A stretch of 64,000 bases of DNA from Pedobacter faecalis (GTDB taxonomy: Bacteria > Bacteroidota > Bacteroidia > Sphingobacteriales > Sphingobacteriaceae): positions 2,944,271-3,008,270 of the forward strand of contig NZ_JARXOW010000001.1 in assembly GCF_030182585.1 (NCBI RefSeq), read 5' to 3'. Positions 34,980 to 44,092 of the stretch are shown one piece after another. The notes beneath the pieces were generated by a model. The model did no database searches, was not told the origin of the DNA, and saw only the letters and a program-made list of their open reading frames with translations. The position numbers were made by a program, and so were the translations under genes. Within the stretch, counting starts at the first letter, position 1. The number at the start of each line of letters is the position of its first letter.

Positions 34980-35618
34980 ATGGGTATTATTAAAAACGGC
35001 CTCCACGGGGAGGTAACCGGGAAGGTAGGCAATTTGGTCTACTATACCAGGAAGGGAAAAAATGTTGCACGGACGATAGGGGTGAATTTAAATCCGCCGA
35101 CGGAAAAGCAGTTGGCATCGCGACAGCAGGTAGAGCTAATGAGTCCGCTACTGAGCAAACTGCTTCCGTTTATTAATGTCGGCTTTGCGCCGGAGATTTT
35201 AGGGAAAGATTTAAATTGTTTTAATGAAGCGATGAGCTATAACCGCAGGCATGCTCTTCAGGGCGGTTATCCGAATGCTACGGTCGCTTATGATCGGCTG
35301 AGGGTCAGTCAGGGAACGCTTTTACCTGCGCAGGATCCGGCAGTGACGCAGGTGTCTGCCGGACTGGAATTCAGCTGGGCTGTAGATACGGAACTCTCCT
35401 GGGAGCGAAGTTCTGACCAGGTCATGATGCTGGCGTACTTTCCTGAAACAGGGGATAGCTATCTTAGTTTCTTCGGAAACAGGCGCGAAGCGGGCAGAGA
35501 TCTGCTGGTGATACCGGATGCGCTTCAGGGAAGCTATATGGAAGTGTATATTTCGTTCGTGTCGGCCGACCGCAAGGCAACGGCCAATAGCACGTATCTG
35601 GGTAACTTTAATCTGTAA
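34980..35618 (+). CDS. DUF6266 family protein, copy 1
   Basis: A 212-residue protein of unknown function, family DUF6266, seen mainly in Sphingobacteriaceae as far as I recall. The N-terminus carries a short Gly-rich repeat-like stretch, GEVTGKVGNLVYYTRKGKNV (10-29). A helical middle follows, then a beta-rich C-terminal half (about 125-212, FSWAVD ... YLGNFNL). No signal peptide or membrane segment is visible. The second copy starts 4 bases after its stop, so the two are co-transcribed from a promoter near 34930. Confidence 0.78.
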   Translation: MGIIKNGLHGEVTGKVGNLVYYTRKGKNVARTIGVNLNPPTEKQLASRQQVELMSPLLSKLLPFINVGFAPEILGKDLNCFNEAMSYNRRHALQGGYPNATVAYDRLRVSQGTLLPAQDPAVTQVSAGLEFSWAVDTELSWERSSDQVMMLAYFPETGDSYLSFFGNRREAGRDLLVIPDALQGSYMEVYISFVSADRKATANSTYLGNFNL

Positions 35619-35622
35619 GCAC

Positions 35623-36267
35623 ATGGCTATTGTAAATAATGGATTGCTCGGCACTTTTTTTAAAAAGGCCGGAGTCGTGATCGGTCGCCGTGGCAAGCGC
35701 AGAAATGTTATGACCGGGCTGCATAAGCGGAGTAAAGCGAAAGCAACAGAAACACAACTTGAACAGCAGGAACGTTTCGCGGAATTAGGCCGTTTTCTTC
35801 ATAGAAACGCTGACCTTATTGCGGCGGGGTTTAAGTCGGCCGCCAAGGGCAAAGAGATACTAGGCACGGCGTTTTCTTACAATTACCCGCGGGTTTTCAA
35901 GGAAGACTATCTGGATTATACACGGCTGGTTTACAGTCGCGGACCGGTGTCCATGCCTTGCGGGGTGCAGGTTACGCGCCTGGCCGATGAGGGTACCGGT
36001 GGGATGCATAAGCTCAGGTTTACCTGGGCAGAGCAGCCGCAGTCGCCCAACTGCCAGTATGCCGACCGGGGTACTTTCCTGATTTATTCTCCGGAAAAGA
36101 ATGCAGGAGTCAGCAGTGTTCATGTGGTAAGCCGTCGTGCTTGCATCTGCGATGTATTGGTGCCACGGTACCTTGCGGGCGTTACCCTGCATTGTTACAT
36201 GAACTTTGATTCCGCGGACGGCAGAAGGACGGGCGACACGGTATATGCCGGTGCTTTGATTTTATAA
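35623..36267 (+). CDS. DUF6266 family protein, copy 2
   Basis: A 214-residue paralogue of the preceding protein. The start ATG at 35623-35625 is chosen because upstream codons overlap copy 1. The C-terminal half aligns by eye with copy 1: F-W, YxPE, RR, VPxxLxG and FxSADxRxT occur in the same order. The N-terminus has diverged: the GKVGN stretch is replaced by a basic KKAGVVIGRRGKRRNV. Unlike copy 1 it has several cysteines (PCG, PNC, RACIC, LHC). Divergence after duplication suggests different partners. Function unknown. Confidence 0.75.
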   Translation: MAIVNNGLLGTFFKKAGVVIGRRGKRRNVMTGLHKRSKAKATETQLEQQERFAELGRFLHRNADLIAAGFKSAAKGKEILGTAFSYNYPRVFKEDYLDYTRLVYSRGPVSMPCGVQVTRLADEGTGGMHKLRFTWAEQPQSPNCQYADRGTFLIYSPEKNAGVSSVHVVSRRACICDVLVPRYLAGVTLHCYMNFDSADGRRTGDTVYAGALIL

Positions 36268-36312
36268 TACGGGCTTTAATTGTTTATTTTAGGCTGTTAA
36301 ACTCTAGCTCGT

Positions 36313-37482
36313 ATGATGTCTTTCCGTATTTACACCTTGCCGTGCCTGTGCGTGGCCATAGTGATGTTGTTTTTGCTGTCTCCGATAAGCCTGCACGCCC
36401 AACTTAAAAAAAGAGAGGCGGAGCAGTTCGCCACGGCGGAACTGGAGAAGCAAAAGGCGCTTCAGAAGGCGCATCTGGCATCTGTGTGGCAACAGAAGGT
36501 GGCACGCAATGGTGAATATACCCTTAAGTTTCAGTACCGGGTATTGGGCGAGAAGCCTGCGGATGGGCGGAGCCTTTACATCTCCATGCATGGGGGCGGG
36601 GGCACAACCGCTGCGGCCAATGATCAGCAGTGGAAGAATCAAATTGGGCTGTATACCCCGAAAGAGGGTATCTATCTGGCACCAAGGGCACCTACAGATA
36701 CCTGGAACCTGTGGCATCAGGAGCATATCGACACCCTGTTTACGGAAGTGATTAAGGCGGCGATGCTGATGGAGGACGTAAATCCGAATAAGATATATAT
36801 TACGGGTTATTCGGCGGGGGGCGACGGCACTTTTCAGCTTGCCCCTCGCTTAGCGCCCTACTGGGCTGCTGCAGCCATGATGGCGGGTCACCCCGGCGAT
36901 GCGGCGGCCATTAATCTCCGCAACCTTCCTTTTGCCATCTACATGGGTGGTAAAGACGCGGCTTACAAGCGTAATGAGCTGGCCGCGGTATGGGGCAAAA
37001 AACTGGATAGCCTGGCTGCGGCCAATCCGGGAGATTTTGTCCATGAGGTGCAGATTTATCCGGATATGCCGCATTGGATGAACAGAAAGGATACAGTTGC
37101 CATGCCATGGCTGGCTTCTTTCCGCAGAAAAGCTTTGCCTTCGCGGGTGTCCTGGCAGCAGGATGATGTGCTTCGCGATCAGTTTTACTGGCTGGGCGCA
37201 CCGCGCGGAAAGGGACAGGCCGGCGCTCTGGCTACGGTTTCTGTTTCGGGGAATACGGTACAGATCGAACACAATACACACCCGGCTTTGCTGATCTACC
37301 TGAACGATGAACTGCTAAACCTCGATAAAAAGGTGAAAGTGACATATCAGGGAAAAACGCTGTTCAACAAGCGGGTAAAGCGCGATAAAAAGGTCATAAC
37401 GCAGACGGCAGCAGCATTAGACCCCGACCGGGTGTTTTCTGCGGTGCTGCTGGTAGAGAATGGTCAAGTGCGACAGTGGTAA
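36313..37482 (+). CDS. Secreted alpha/beta hydrolase (PHB-depolymerase/feruloyl-esterase-like)
   Basis: A 389-residue protein with a signal peptide (about 1-29, ending LHAQ), a helical linker and an alpha/beta-hydrolase domain (about 60-270). The oxyanion region is SMHGGGG, the nucleophile elbow is GYSAGGDG and the His is in DMPHWMN. About 110 C-terminal residues form an extra beta domain. Related secreted hydrolases act on polymers or esters, but the substrate cannot be told here. A second ATG directly follows the first. It stands alone, between the DUF6266 pair and the C1 peptidase. Confidence 0.8.
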   Translation: MMSFRIYTLPCLCVAIVMLFLLSPISLHAQLKKREAEQFATAELEKQKALQKAHLASVWQQKVARNGEYTLKFQYRVLGEKPADGRSLYISMHGGGGTTAAANDQQWKNQIGLYTPKEGIYLAPRAPTDTWNLWHQEHIDTLFTEVIKAAMLMEDVNPNKIYITGYSAGGDGTFQLAPRLAPYWAAAAMMAGHPGDAAAINLRNLPFAIYMGGKDAAYKRNELAAVWGKKLDSLAAANPGDFVHEVQIYPDMPHWMNRKDTVAMPWLASFRRKALPSRVSWQQDDVLRDQFYWLGAPRGKGQAGALATVSVSGNTVQIEHNTHPALLIYLNDELLNLDKKVKVTYQGKTLFNKRVKRDKKVITQTAAALDPDRVFSAVLLVENGQVRQW

Positions 37483-37514
37483 CTCAGGGCAGATGTAACA
37501 TTATTGCAAATCTG

Positions 37515-37543
37515 TTTGATGTGCCAGATTATTATTAAGTTTG
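37515..37543 (+). promoter_or_regulatory. Promoter of the C1 peptidase gene
   Basis: TTTG at 37515-37518 (-33 element), 17-base spacer, then TAAGTTTG at 37536-37543, an exact TAnnTTTG. The ATG follows 40 bases later. This is the most complete promoter I found in the window. Confidence 0.6.
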
Positions 37544-37583
37544 CTGCGTTTATAAATCAACAAACTAACTGTTAAACATACAA

Positions 37584-38777
37584 ATGACTACAAACTTTAT
37601 GAAATCTGCCTGGGTAGGCGCAGCATTGCTGTTGGCCACCGGTTCGGGCTTTGCGCAAGACAACCTGGTAAATTCGCTTAAAAACAACCAAAGCGAGGCC
37701 AGCAAGAACAGTTTTACTTTTACACCGGTGGTGAGCACAGAAGCTACTTCGGTAAAGAACCAGAAATCATCAGGTACCTGCTGGAGCTACAGCACCAACT
37801 CTTTCCTGGAATCGGAAATGATCCGTATGGGTAAAAAGCCTGTGGATCTGGCCGACTTGTTTACCGCAAGAAACGCCTACATCGAAAAAGGGATGAATTA
37901 TGTACGTATGCACGGCGCGCTTACTTTGGGCGACGGCGGTGCTTGTCACGACGTAATCAACATGTTTGCTAAATATGGTGCATTGCCACAGGAAGTATAT
38001 AATGGTAATGATTATGGCAGCCCTGGCTCGTCCGACCGTATGAACAAGCTGACCAAGGCGATCCTTGAAAAGGCGGTTAACGCACCTGACGGTAAGTTTG
38101 ACGCCACCTGGAAAGCAAGATATATCCGCACCATCGATTCTTGCATGGGTGCAGTTCCTGAGAAATTCACTTTTGAAGGTAAGGAGTATACGCCGCAGAC
38201 TTTTGCGAAAGAGGTGGTAGGCATCAATCCGGCCGACTATGTGGAGCTTTCTTCTTTCAATACCTCGCCGTATTACACCAAGGCTGTTCTGATGGTTCCG
38301 GACAACTGGTCGTTCGATCAGGTATATAATGTGCCTATGGATGATATCACCAAAATCATAGATAACGCACTGAAAGGCGGATTCACCGTGGCATGGGCTA
38401 CAGACGTGAGTGAAAAATATTTCAGCTGGAAGAACGGTATCGCTTTCGTTCCTGAAAAGGAATTTGAAAACATGAGCGGCGAAGAGCAGAGAAACCTGTT
38501 TAACGGACCAAAACCTGAAAGGGAAATTACCGTGGAAATGCGTCAGGAAGCTTTCGATAACTATAAGACGACCGACGACCATGGTATGCAGATTACCGGT
38601 ATTGCGAAAGATCAGAACGGTAAAGAGTACTACGTGGTGAAAAACTCATGGGGCGCTACAAACGACTATAAGGGTTATTTGTACGTTACCAAGAACTTCG
38701 TAAAGTATAAGACCACTGCGTTTCTACTGCATAAAAAAGGTATCCCTGCTGATATCAAAAAGAAACTAAGCATTTAA
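37584..38777 (+). CDS. Secreted C1 peptidase (PepC/bleomycin-hydrolase-like)
   Basis: A 397-residue papain-family cysteine peptidase with a signal peptide (about 1-25, ending GFAQ). The active site is Q60 and C66 in NQKSSGTCWSYS, the His in TDDHGMQITG and the Asn in VVKNSWGAT. The layout, including the large insert between Cys and His, follows bleomycin hydrolase/aminopeptidase C. That family is usually cytoplasmic, whereas this one is exported. It has its own promoter (37515-37543) and a terminator (38809-38850). Confidence 0.92.
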   Translation: MTTNFMKSAWVGAALLLATGSGFAQDNLVNSLKNNQSEASKNSFTFTPVVSTEATSVKNQKSSGTCWSYSTNSFLESEMIRMGKKPVDLADLFTARNAYIEKGMNYVRMHGALTLGDGGACHDVINMFAKYGALPQEVYNGNDYGSPGSSDRMNKLTKAILEKAVNAPDGKFDATWKARYIRTIDSCMGAVPEKFTFEGKEYTPQTFAKEVVGINPADYVELSSFNTSPYYTKAVLMVPDNWSFDQVYNVPMDDITKIIDNALKGGFTVAWATDVSEKYFSWKNGIAFVPEKEFENMSGEEQRNLFNGPKPEREITVEMRQEAFDNYKTTDDHGMQITGIAKDQNGKEYYVVKNSWGATNDYKGYLYVTKNFVKYKTTAFLLHKKGIPADIKKKLSI

Positions 38778-38808
38778 GAAGCGTTACGAGTTCTTATCAA
38801 TAAGACGT

Positions 38809-38850
38809 AAAAAATCCCTTGTCTGACGGTAGGCAAGGGATTTTTTATTT
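38809..38850. terminator. Bidirectional rho-independent terminator
   Basis: A 13-bp stem (38809-38821 with 38834-38846) starts with an A run and ends with a T run, so it works for the C1 peptidase on the plus strand and for the DUF5686 gene, which ends at 38865, on the minus strand. Confidence 0.92.
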
Positions 38851-38864
38851 TAAAGCCTGGTTAG

Positions 38865-41312
38865 CTAGAAGCCATACGACAACCTGAAGCCGTGGTCGAC
38901 TTTCTTATTGCCGTCGTAAGCAAAGCCATAGGCTACACGCAGGATGAGTCGCTGCAAGCCAAAATAGAACTCAGTGTAGTTGCGTTTCACGGGCTGGGTA
39001 AGGTAGCTCGCGCCAATAAATTCCTCAAGTTTAAGTTTGCGCAGAAATGGTACTTTATTGCTGAGCATTCCGCTGAAATTATGTTCGTAATGCAGTTCCG
39101 CATACTGCTGATCGGTGCTGTACAGGTAAAAATCGAGGAAAAGAAACTTGCGCAGATCGGGTTGTCCCAGTAAGCTGTTATTGCCCCTGAAATGCTTAAA
39201 CTCGGGGTAGTAGATGGTGTTCCGGTTCAGGAACTTTCCTACGCCAACAACGAAAGAGGAATAGCCAAACATGCCTGTCCGGATCCGGTTTTGTGAAACT
39301 TCCAGCGCCAGCAGGTCGTACTCTACCTCGCTGTCCAATATGCCTTTTACCGCTTTCCGGAAGTGGAGGTCGATAACCGGATATCTTGCTGGCTGGTAAA
39401 ACTTCCCTTCAGGGTGGGTGATATAGGTTTGTCCGATCGTGTAACTTAAGGTAGCGCTCAGGTTAAAGGCGTTATATGTTGGAAAAAGCGGCGTTTCTGA
39501 GTCGGGTGTAAAGGGGTTATTGGAGGTAAAGGTTTCCCCCTTCAGGTCCTTGATCTTAAAGCGTGTGGTATTCACCAGGTTGTAGTTTTCCGAGAAGTCG
39601 GCCATTAAGGTTGCTTGAAAACCGTTAAACAATTCCCTGGTGGTCGACACATTCGCGAAGGCTTTTTTATAGAATTTAGAGAAGTTGGTCTCGAAGAACA
39701 GGGAGTTGATGCTGTTGCCAAACAGGCTCATGGAACCAAAGTTATTGAGGTCGTATATCCCGGTTCCCGCGCTCACACTTAAACTTGCACGCTTCTCGGG
39801 CTTGTAGTGGTAGGTAGCTGTGAGACTCCCGGTTAGGGTTTCATTAGAAAAGCCATAGCGAAGCTCAGGCCGTAAAGTCAGATAGCGCCAGTCTTCCAAC
39901 TGCTTGGTATACGTAACCCCATGCCGCAGCGTAACGCCCTCCACTGTATTATAGAAAATAGACTTGTAAAGCGGATCGAACCGGAGGGTAGACTCCTTCC
40001 GGCGGTTGCTGATGGTATGGCCGGCCACCACAAACTTAAGTGCATTGAATTTGTTGCCCGCCCGTTCTACAGAATCCAGGTAGTGGTCGGAGTTGCGATA
40101 TGCCGCAATGCTGTCCTTACGCCGGTAATCGGCCCGCTCTTCTGCGGTAAGCGGTATAGGCCGGGCCATGTTCCAGAAGGAGGAATCTTTCTTGTTGACC
40201 GACTTGGTTACGCGAAGCAGCTCTCCATTGAAATACCCCTTGGGCAGTTCCGGGTCAATATCATAATTGCTGTACACCCCGATATAATAGCCCTGGAACT
40301 GGAAGCCGAGCACATCGCCATTGAATTGCAGGTTGATGCTGGAAGGCATATAAGTCTCCCCGGTCTTTAGGAACTGCTGAGAGATGTTGAGCGTGTCGAG
40401 CAGATTTATTCCGGTGCTTTTTGTCAGATACACATCGGCGCTGAGCAAGTGGTAGGTTTCGTCGTGGATATAAACAACGCCCCTGAAAACCGGGTCGTGT
40501 TCACGCCTGGGGATAATCTGGATCTTATTGACCGTGGCACCATTTTCTGTGGTGGTACCCAACAATTTATACCGGTAATAGAGCATGGCATCCTCGGCTA
40601 TGGGCGATACAAATCCTCTTGCGCTCAGGATGTTCTCCATCACCACATTCTCGTAGAAATTGACCATCAGGTCGGAAGCCTTGTTAAAGCTGAAAGCATT
40701 GTTCTGACCCGCTACCTTCGAAGAGATCATTTCTTCATGGATCTTGTTTGGTCGCTCAAAAGCCAGTTTGGAGGTCGACTCCGAAAGGTAGATAATGCCC
40801 TTGCGGTTGGTATCCAGGTCGAGCGTTTTCTGAATATCGCGGCCGAAGAACTTTTTTGGAGCGCCTACAAGCTTCTGGGCACCTTTAATGTAGACATCGG
40901 CCGTATAACTTTTAACCTCTGTCTTATGCCCCAGCCGTCTTCTGATGGCCTGCCTGATGATCCGGTAGGCGGGATCGCGACCATCGCTCCGTATGGTAAC
41001 CCCCGCAAGGCTGTAACTTTCTTCCTTCAGTACGGTGTTTTCGGTATGGTTGCCGCTCAGATTGAGCGCTTTTTCTACAGGCTTATAGCCTATGGCTTTG
41101 TAAACGATGGTGCTGGTTCCTGCAGGTATGGTAAAACTGTAATAGCCGTCGACATTAGCGGAGGTGCCTTTGGTCGTGTTCCGGATGTACACGGATGCAA
41201 AAGGTACGGGTTTCCCGGCGTCATCGGTGATGTATCCGCTAAGTTTAAGCTGCTGGGCAAGCGCTCCAATGGTAGTAAAAAAGCAAAATAGTGCGGTACA
41301 GATGTGTTTCAT
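38865..41312 (-). CDS. DUF5686 outer-membrane protein with carboxypeptidase-regulatory-like domain
   Basis: An 815-residue protein with a signal peptide (ending GALAQ). It has a CarboxypepD_reg-like beta domain (about 22-100, LSGYITDDAGKPVPFASVYI) and a long DUF5686 region that ends as an aromatic-rich beta barrel (RLSYGF at the C-terminus). I chose ATG at 41310-41312; a TTG two codons earlier is weaker. Members are abundant in Bacteroidota and thought to be outer-membrane proteins, but the function is unknown. It stands alone, with a shared terminator downstream. Confidence 0.85.
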   Translation of the reverse strand: MKHICTALFCFFTTIGALAQQLKLSGYITDDAGKPVPFASVYIRNTTKGTSANVDGYYSFTIPAGTSTIVYKAIGYKPVEKALNLSGNHTENTVLKEESYSLAGVTIRSDGRDPAYRIIRQAIRRRLGHKTEVKSYTADVYIKGAQKLVGAPKKFFGRDIQKTLDLDTNRKGIIYLSESTSKLAFERPNKIHEEMISSKVAGQNNAFSFNKASDLMVNFYENVVMENILSARGFVSPIAEDAMLYYRYKLLGTTTENGATVNKIQIIPRREHDPVFRGVVYIHDETYHLLSADVYLTKSTGINLLDTLNISQQFLKTGETYMPSSINLQFNGDVLGFQFQGYYIGVYSNYDIDPELPKGYFNGELLRVTKSVNKKDSSFWNMARPIPLTAEERADYRRKDSIAAYRNSDHYLDSVERAGNKFNALKFVVAGHTISNRRKESTLRFDPLYKSIFYNTVEGVTLRHGVTYTKQLEDWRYLTLRPELRYGFSNETLTGSLTATYHYKPEKRASLSVSAGTGIYDLNNFGSMSLFGNSINSLFFETNFSKFYKKAFANVSTTRELFNGFQATLMADFSENYNLVNTTRFKIKDLKGETFTSNNPFTPDSETPLFPTYNAFNLSATLSYTIGQTYITHPEGKFYQPARYPVIDLHFRKAVKGILDSEVEYDLLALEVSQNRIRTGMFGYSSFVVGVGKFLNRNTIYYPEFKHFRGNNSLLGQPDLRKFLFLDFYLYSTDQQYAELHYEHNFSGMLSNKVPFLRKLKLEEFIGASYLTQPVKRNYTEFYFGLQRLILRVAYGFAYDGNKKVDHGFRLSYGF

Positions 41313-41387
41313 TAACAAGGTAACAGTAATATTTGATTAAAGTTTGATGACGCTGCGCTGACAGTACCACCTAAAGGTATAATTTCA

Positions 41388-41395
41388 TAACTTTG
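41388..41395 (+). promoter_or_regulatory. Putative -7 element of the kbl promoter
   Basis: TAACTTTG, an exact TAnnTTTG, 23 bases before the kbl ATG. No -33 TTG at the standard distance. Confidence 0.45.
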
Positions 41396-41418
41396 CCGCC
41401 AACAAAAAACAACTTATT

Positions 41419-42606
41419 ATGTACAAAACTTTACAGCCTGCACTGCAACAGGAACTTGAACAAATAGAAAAAGACGGTCTATATAAGCGCGAGCGTATTA
41501 TTGTAACCCCTCAGGGCGCCGATATCAAGGTCAGTACCGGTCAGGAAGTCGTAAATTTTTGTGCAAATAATTATCTGGGACTTTCATCGCACCCGGCTGT
41601 GATCGAGGCTGCCAAGAAGGCGATCGATCAATATGGCTACGGTATGTCGTCCGTGCGGTTCATCTGTGGAACCCAGGATGTGCATAAGCAGCTTGAGGCT
41701 AAACTTTCGGAATTTCTGGGTACAGAAGATACGATCTTATATGCTGCGGCTTTCGACGCAAACGGCGGGGTATTTGAGCCTTTGTTTGGCGATCAGGACG
41801 CGATCATTTCTGATGAACTGAACCACGCGTCGATCATCGACGGTGTGCGTTTGTGTAAAGCAAAGCGGTTCCGTTACAAGAATGCGGACATGGCCGACCT
41901 GGAGCAGCAGCTGATCGCAGCGAAGGATGCGCGTCACCGCATTATCGTTACCGATGGTGCTTTTTCGATGGACGGTGTTATTGCACCGCTGGATAAGATC
42001 TGCGACCTGGCCGACAAATATGAGGCACTGGTCATGATCGATGAGTCGCACTGTACAGGTTTTATTGGCAAGACTGGTCGCGGTACCCACGAGCATTTCA
42101 ACGTGATGGACCGGGTAGATATCATTACCGGTACGCTGGGTAAGGCATTAGGTGGTGCCTCAGGCGGTTTCACATCGGGGAAAAAGGAAATTATTGATAT
42201 GCTCAGGCAGCGGTCACGTCCGTACCTGTTCTCAAACACCCTGGCTCCGGCTATTGCGGGTGCTTCTGTGGCGGTGCTCGACCTGCTGAGCGAGACGACT
42301 GATCTGCGCGACAAGCTGGAGCGCAATACACAGTATTTCCGCGAAAACATGAAAGCTGCCGGTTTTGATATTAAAGAGGGCGTTCACCCGATTGTTCCCG
42401 TGATGCTTTATGATGCCAAACTGGCGCAGGAGTTTGCCGCAAAGATGCTGGAAGAGGGCATTTATGTCATCGGTTTTTACTATCCGGTAGTTGGGCAGGG
42501 CAAGGCCCGGATCAGGGTGCAGCTTTCTGCAGCGCATGAGCAGCATCACCTGGATAAGGCTATTGCTGCCTTTACCAAGGTTGGTAAGGCTTTAGGCGTG
42601 ATATAG
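41419..42606 (+). CDS. kbl: Glycine C-acetyltransferase (2-amino-3-ketobutyrate CoA ligase)
   Basis: A PLP enzyme that splits 2-amino-3-ketobutyrate with CoA into glycine and acetyl-CoA, the second step of threonine degradation after Tdh (18158-19099 here). The 395-residue length is normal. The PLP lysine is K242 in [19 protein letters not shown] holds the Asp and His that contact the cofactor, and [14 protein letters not shown] is an alpha-oxoamine-synthase signature. It leads a row of plus-strand genes; pheS follows after 26 bases. Confidence 0.95.
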   Translation: MYKTLQPALQQELEQIEKDGLYKRERIIVTPQGADIKVSTGQEVVNFCANNYLGLSSHPAVIEAAKKAIDQYGYGMSSVRFICGTQDVHKQLEAKLSEFLGTEDTILYAAAFDANGGVFEPLFGDQDAIISDELNHASIIDGVRLCKAKRFRYKNADMADLEQQLIAAKDARHRIIVTDGAFSMDGVIAPLDKICDLADKYEALVMIDESHCTGFIGKTGRGTHEHFNVMDRVDIITGTLGKALGGASGGFTSGKKEIIDMLRQRSRPYLFSNTLAPAIAGASVAVLDLLSETTDLRDKLERNTQYFRENMKAAGFDIKEGVHPIVPVMLYDAKLAQEFAAKMLEEGIYVIGFYYPVVGQGKARIRVQLSAAHEQHHLDKAIAAFTKVGKALGVI

Positions 42607-42619
42607 GATTGTAAAAGCG

Positions 42620-42627
42620 TATATTTG
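42620..42627 (+). promoter_or_regulatory. Putative -7 element directly before pheS
   Basis: TATATTTG, an exact TAnnTTTG, ends 5 bases before the pheS ATG. If used, transcription would begin at or near the start codon, giving a leaderless message. It may be chance. Confidence 0.3.
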
Positions 42628-42632
42628 ACCCC

Positions 42633-43685
42633 ATGTTGCAAGATAAGATAACACAATATACTTCGGAGGTTTCGGCCTTTACGACGAACAATGCAGACGA
42701 ACTGGAGCAGTTCCGGATCAGGTTTTTGGGAACGAAAGGGATCATTAAGGATTTGTTCGATGCGTTTAAAGCGGTTTCACCCGAAGAAAAGCGTACACTT
42801 GGTAAGGTCTTAAATGAGTTTAAACAGCTTGCCGAGGCTAAGTATGCGGAACTTAAGGACAGCAGCAGCGCGGTGGATACCGGGAAGTCGGCCGACATGG
42901 ACCTGACACTGCCCGGAGAGGGTTTCGAACTGGGTACGCGACACCCGCTGGCCCTGGTACGCCGGGAGATCGTGGAGATCTTCAACAAACTTGGGTTTGT
43001 GGTGGCCGAAGGGCCGGAGATCGAAGACGACTGGCATAACTTCTCTGCGTTGAACTTTCCGGAGGAGCATCCGGCGCGCGACATGCAGGATACGTTCTTT
43101 ATCCGCAAAGCGAAGCCGGGAGAAGATGATGGCAAGGGGGATATCGCCTTGCGTACGCATACCTCATCTGTGCAGGTGCGTATGATGGAATCGGGCAAGC
43201 CACCTTTCCGCGCTATTATGCCTGGGCGGGTATATCGCAACGAGGCTATTTCGGCCAGGGCACATTGCTTTTTCCATCAGGTGGAGGGGTTGTATGTCGA
43301 CGAAAACGTGTCGTTCGCTGATCTGAAACAGACCTTGTTCTATTTCGTTCAGGAGTTGTACGGTGAAGGTACCAAGGTACGTTTCCGCCCTTCTTATTTT
43401 CCTTTTACGGAGCCTTCTGCGGAGATGGATATATCCTGTACAATCTGCAAAGGCGATGGCTGTCAGATGTGTAAGCAGAGCGGCTGGGTAGAGATATTGG
43501 GCTGCGGGATGGTTGATCCCAACGTGCTGGAAAACTGCGGTATAGATAGTAAGAAATACAGCGGTTTTGCTTTTGGCATGGGTATAGAACGTATCTCGAA
43601 CCTGAAGTTTGAGATTAAGGACCTGCGCTTGTTCTCTGAGAATGACGTGCGCTTCCTTAAGCAATATAAATCGGCTTTAATTTGA
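42633..43685 (+). CDS. pheS: Phenylalanyl-tRNA synthetase alpha subunit
   Basis: The catalytic subunit of the PheS2-PheT2 enzyme. The 350-residue protein has the N-terminal coiled coil (about 1-85) and the class II core: HPLALVRREIVEIF (motif 1 region), the RVYRNEAISARAHCFFHQVEG stretch (motif 2, quoted in part) and GFAFGMGIERI (motif 3). pheT is not adjacent, as often in Bacteroidota. The stop TGA overlaps the ATG of the next gene by one base, so the lipoprotein gene downstream is translationally coupled. Confidence 0.97.
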   Translation: MLQDKITQYTSEVSAFTTNNADELEQFRIRFLGTKGIIKDLFDAFKAVSPEEKRTLGKVLNEFKQLAEAKYAELKDSSSAVDTGKSADMDLTLPGEGFELGTRHPLALVRREIVEIFNKLGFVVAEGPEIEDDWHNFSALNFPEEHPARDMQDTFFIRKAKPGEDDGKGDIALRTHTSSVQVRMMESGKPPFRAIMPGRVYRNEAISARAHCFFHQVEGLYVDENVSFADLKQTLFYFVQELYGEGTKVRFRPSYFPFTEPSAEMDISCTICKGDGCQMCKQSGWVEILGCGMVDPNVLENCGIDSKKYSGFAFGMGIERISNLKFEIKDLRLFSENDVRFLKQYKSALI

Positions 43686-44092
43686 TGAACCGGGCATGGG
43701 GTATGGTTTTCTTAGGTCTGGCGCTGCTGTGCAGTTGCGGAAAGGCAGAAAACTATATTCCGGAGGTTCCGGTAAATTTCAATATTACCATACAGGAGTT
43801 TAACCTGAAAAAGGTGAATAATGTGGTGCTGGTGCCTAATCAGGGCGTAAAGGGGCTGATGATCGTAGCGATCGGCGGGGAGTATGTGGCGTTCGACCGC
43901 TGCAGTTCTGTGAACCCGCAGGAGGGCTGCCAGGTGTCGCCCGACGAAAGCGGCGTGACGGCTACCGACCCATGTACAGGGGCTAAGTTTTTGCTGACGG
44001 ACGGCAGTCCGCAAAAGGCACCAGCCGTTAAATATTTAAAAAAATACAGAACCGTGCTGCTGGGCGGACAGATGATAAACGTGCGTAACTGA
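43685..44092 (+). CDS. Rieske-fold-like lipoprotein without the usual cluster ligands
   Basis: A 135-residue lipoprotein (lipobox LLCSC, Cys 16 or 18). The rest resembles the Bacteroidota Rieske-like ferredoxin group: a beta sheet, then DRCSSVNPQEGC (C73, C82) and TDPCTGAKFLL (C97). A genuine Rieske site needs CxH...CxxH; no His is present at either loop, so a [2Fe-2S] cluster with two His ligands cannot form. It probably keeps the fold for another purpose. Start ATG at 43685-43687, overlapping the pheS stop; the TetR gene likewise overlaps its stop. Confidence 0.7.
   Translation: MNRAWGMVFLGLALLCSCGKAENYIPEVPVNFNITIQEFNLKKVNNVVLVPNQGVKGLMIVAIGGEYVAFDRCSSVNPQEGCQVSPDESGVTATDPCTGAKFLLTDGSPQKAPAVKYLKKYRTVLLGGQMINVRN

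Noticed and set aside
35518..35622. Upstream extension of DUF6266 copy 2
   Set aside because: It overlaps copy 1 in another frame; the ATG at 35623 begins the family-like N-terminus.
40449..41291. 280-codon plus-strand frame opposite the DUF5686 gene
   Set aside because: It is antisense to a long real gene and lacks protein-like features.
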